Source of the DNA: an uncultured Clostridia bacterium
GTDB lineage: Bacteria > Bacillota > Clostridia > TANB77 > CAG-508
Length of the DNA stretch: 33,624 nucleotides
Reading direction: 5' to 3'
Assembly: GCA_947631725.1 (NCBI GenBank)
Contig: CANRML010000002.1
Coordinates: 1-33,624, forward strand
Below, in pieces: positions 33,397 through 33,624 of this stretch; the stretch's first letter is position 1; every line of letters starts with the position of its first letter. The position numbers and the translations under genes are program-made. The notes below the pieces were generated by a model. It was not told the origin of the DNA and did no database searches. It saw nothing but the letters and a program-made list of their open reading frames with translations.

Positions 33397-33624
33397 TTAA
33401 CCCCTCCATCTAAAAATTGCTTGTCTTATTGGTTGTAATGATGTGTAATTTGCTATTACATATTTTTTTGTGTTTGTTTTGTATAATTCTTCAACTGCTT
33501 TGTCCAAATTTTCACAAGGTATAATTTTTTCATAATCAAAGCCTGACGTTTTTATTCTTATTGCAATATCATATGGCCTTTTTCCAGCTGTAATTATTCT
33601 TGTTACACCATTTTCCTCTAATCC
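33397..33624 (-). CDS. murT: MurT, lipid II isoglutaminyl synthase ligase subunit, C-terminal part (cut by window edge)
   Basis: The last 75 residues of a frame open at the right edge: GLEENGVTRIITAGKRPYD, IAIRIKTSGFDYEKI, then a C-terminal YVIANYTSLQPIRQAIF. This matches the MurT C-terminal domain (DUF1727), where NYT/PTYTA-type motifs occur near the end. The Mur-ligase core lies outside the window. With gatD nearby the assignment is likely. Confidence 0.82.
   Translation of the reverse strand, partial: GLEENGVTRIITAGKRPYDIAIRIKTSGFDYEKIIPCENLDKAVEELYKTNTKKYVIANYTSLQPIRQAIFRWRG

Overview
The window looks like chromosomal DNA from a low-GC Gram-positive anaerobe, most likely an uncultured member of class Clostridia. 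Signs of this are the strongly AT-rich sequence, strong AGGAGG-type ribosome sites, the Firmicute order ylxM-ffh-rpsP-khpA-rimM-trmD-rplS, the MurT/GatD pair, a sortase, a BY-kinase/PHP-phosphatase exopolysaccharide control module and FeoA/FeoB. Almost everything is read from the minus strand; the only clear plus-strand gene is the U32-family protein at 20123-22564. I see no tRNA, rRNA or CRISPR array.

Layout in window coordinates. 1-392: the N-terminal part of a YhcG/DUF1016-type protein, cut by the window edge. 670-2397: a 575-residue protein I do not recognise. 2553-7604: a four-gene operon (HPt, response regulator with HD-GYP, hybrid histidine kinase, membrane-anchored solute-binding protein) that could form a whole phosphorelay ending in cyclic-di-GMP breakdown. 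7762-12594: a five-gene exopolysaccharide operon (Wzz-like protein, tyrosine kinase with a long repeat-bearing tail, PHP phosphatase, UDP-glucuronate 4-epimerase, UDP-glucose dehydrogenase). 12710-14712: a sortase unit with a small secreted protein ending in an APYTG-type sorting signal, a class D-like sortase and a membrane protein. 14855-16711: a PglF/CapD-type UDP-sugar 4,6-dehydratase. 16957-19919: a glucosaminidase with a dockerin, followed by a membrane protein with Ig-like and cadherin-like domains. Together, 2.5-20 kb reads as a cell-surface and envelope region.

20123-27259 holds the U32 protein, an RNHCP zinc-ribbon protein, an IS200/IS605-type TnpB element with a recognisable right-end guide RNA, a second orphan right-end-like RNA with its own promoter, and feoA/feoB, where feoB carries a one-base frameshift at its start. 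27392-33624 is housekeeping: the ribosome/SRP operon (with an L19 that has a roughly 100-residue acidic tail), ogt, and a murT-phosphatase-gatD run that continues beyond the right edge.

Several starts were moved from the longest open frame because a Shine-Dalgarno sequence decides them; these cases are noted per gene. The best candidates for something undescribed are the solute-binding-protein/phosphorelay/HD-GYP operon, the APYTG substrate-sortase unit, and the orphan guide-RNA-like transcript next to tnpB.
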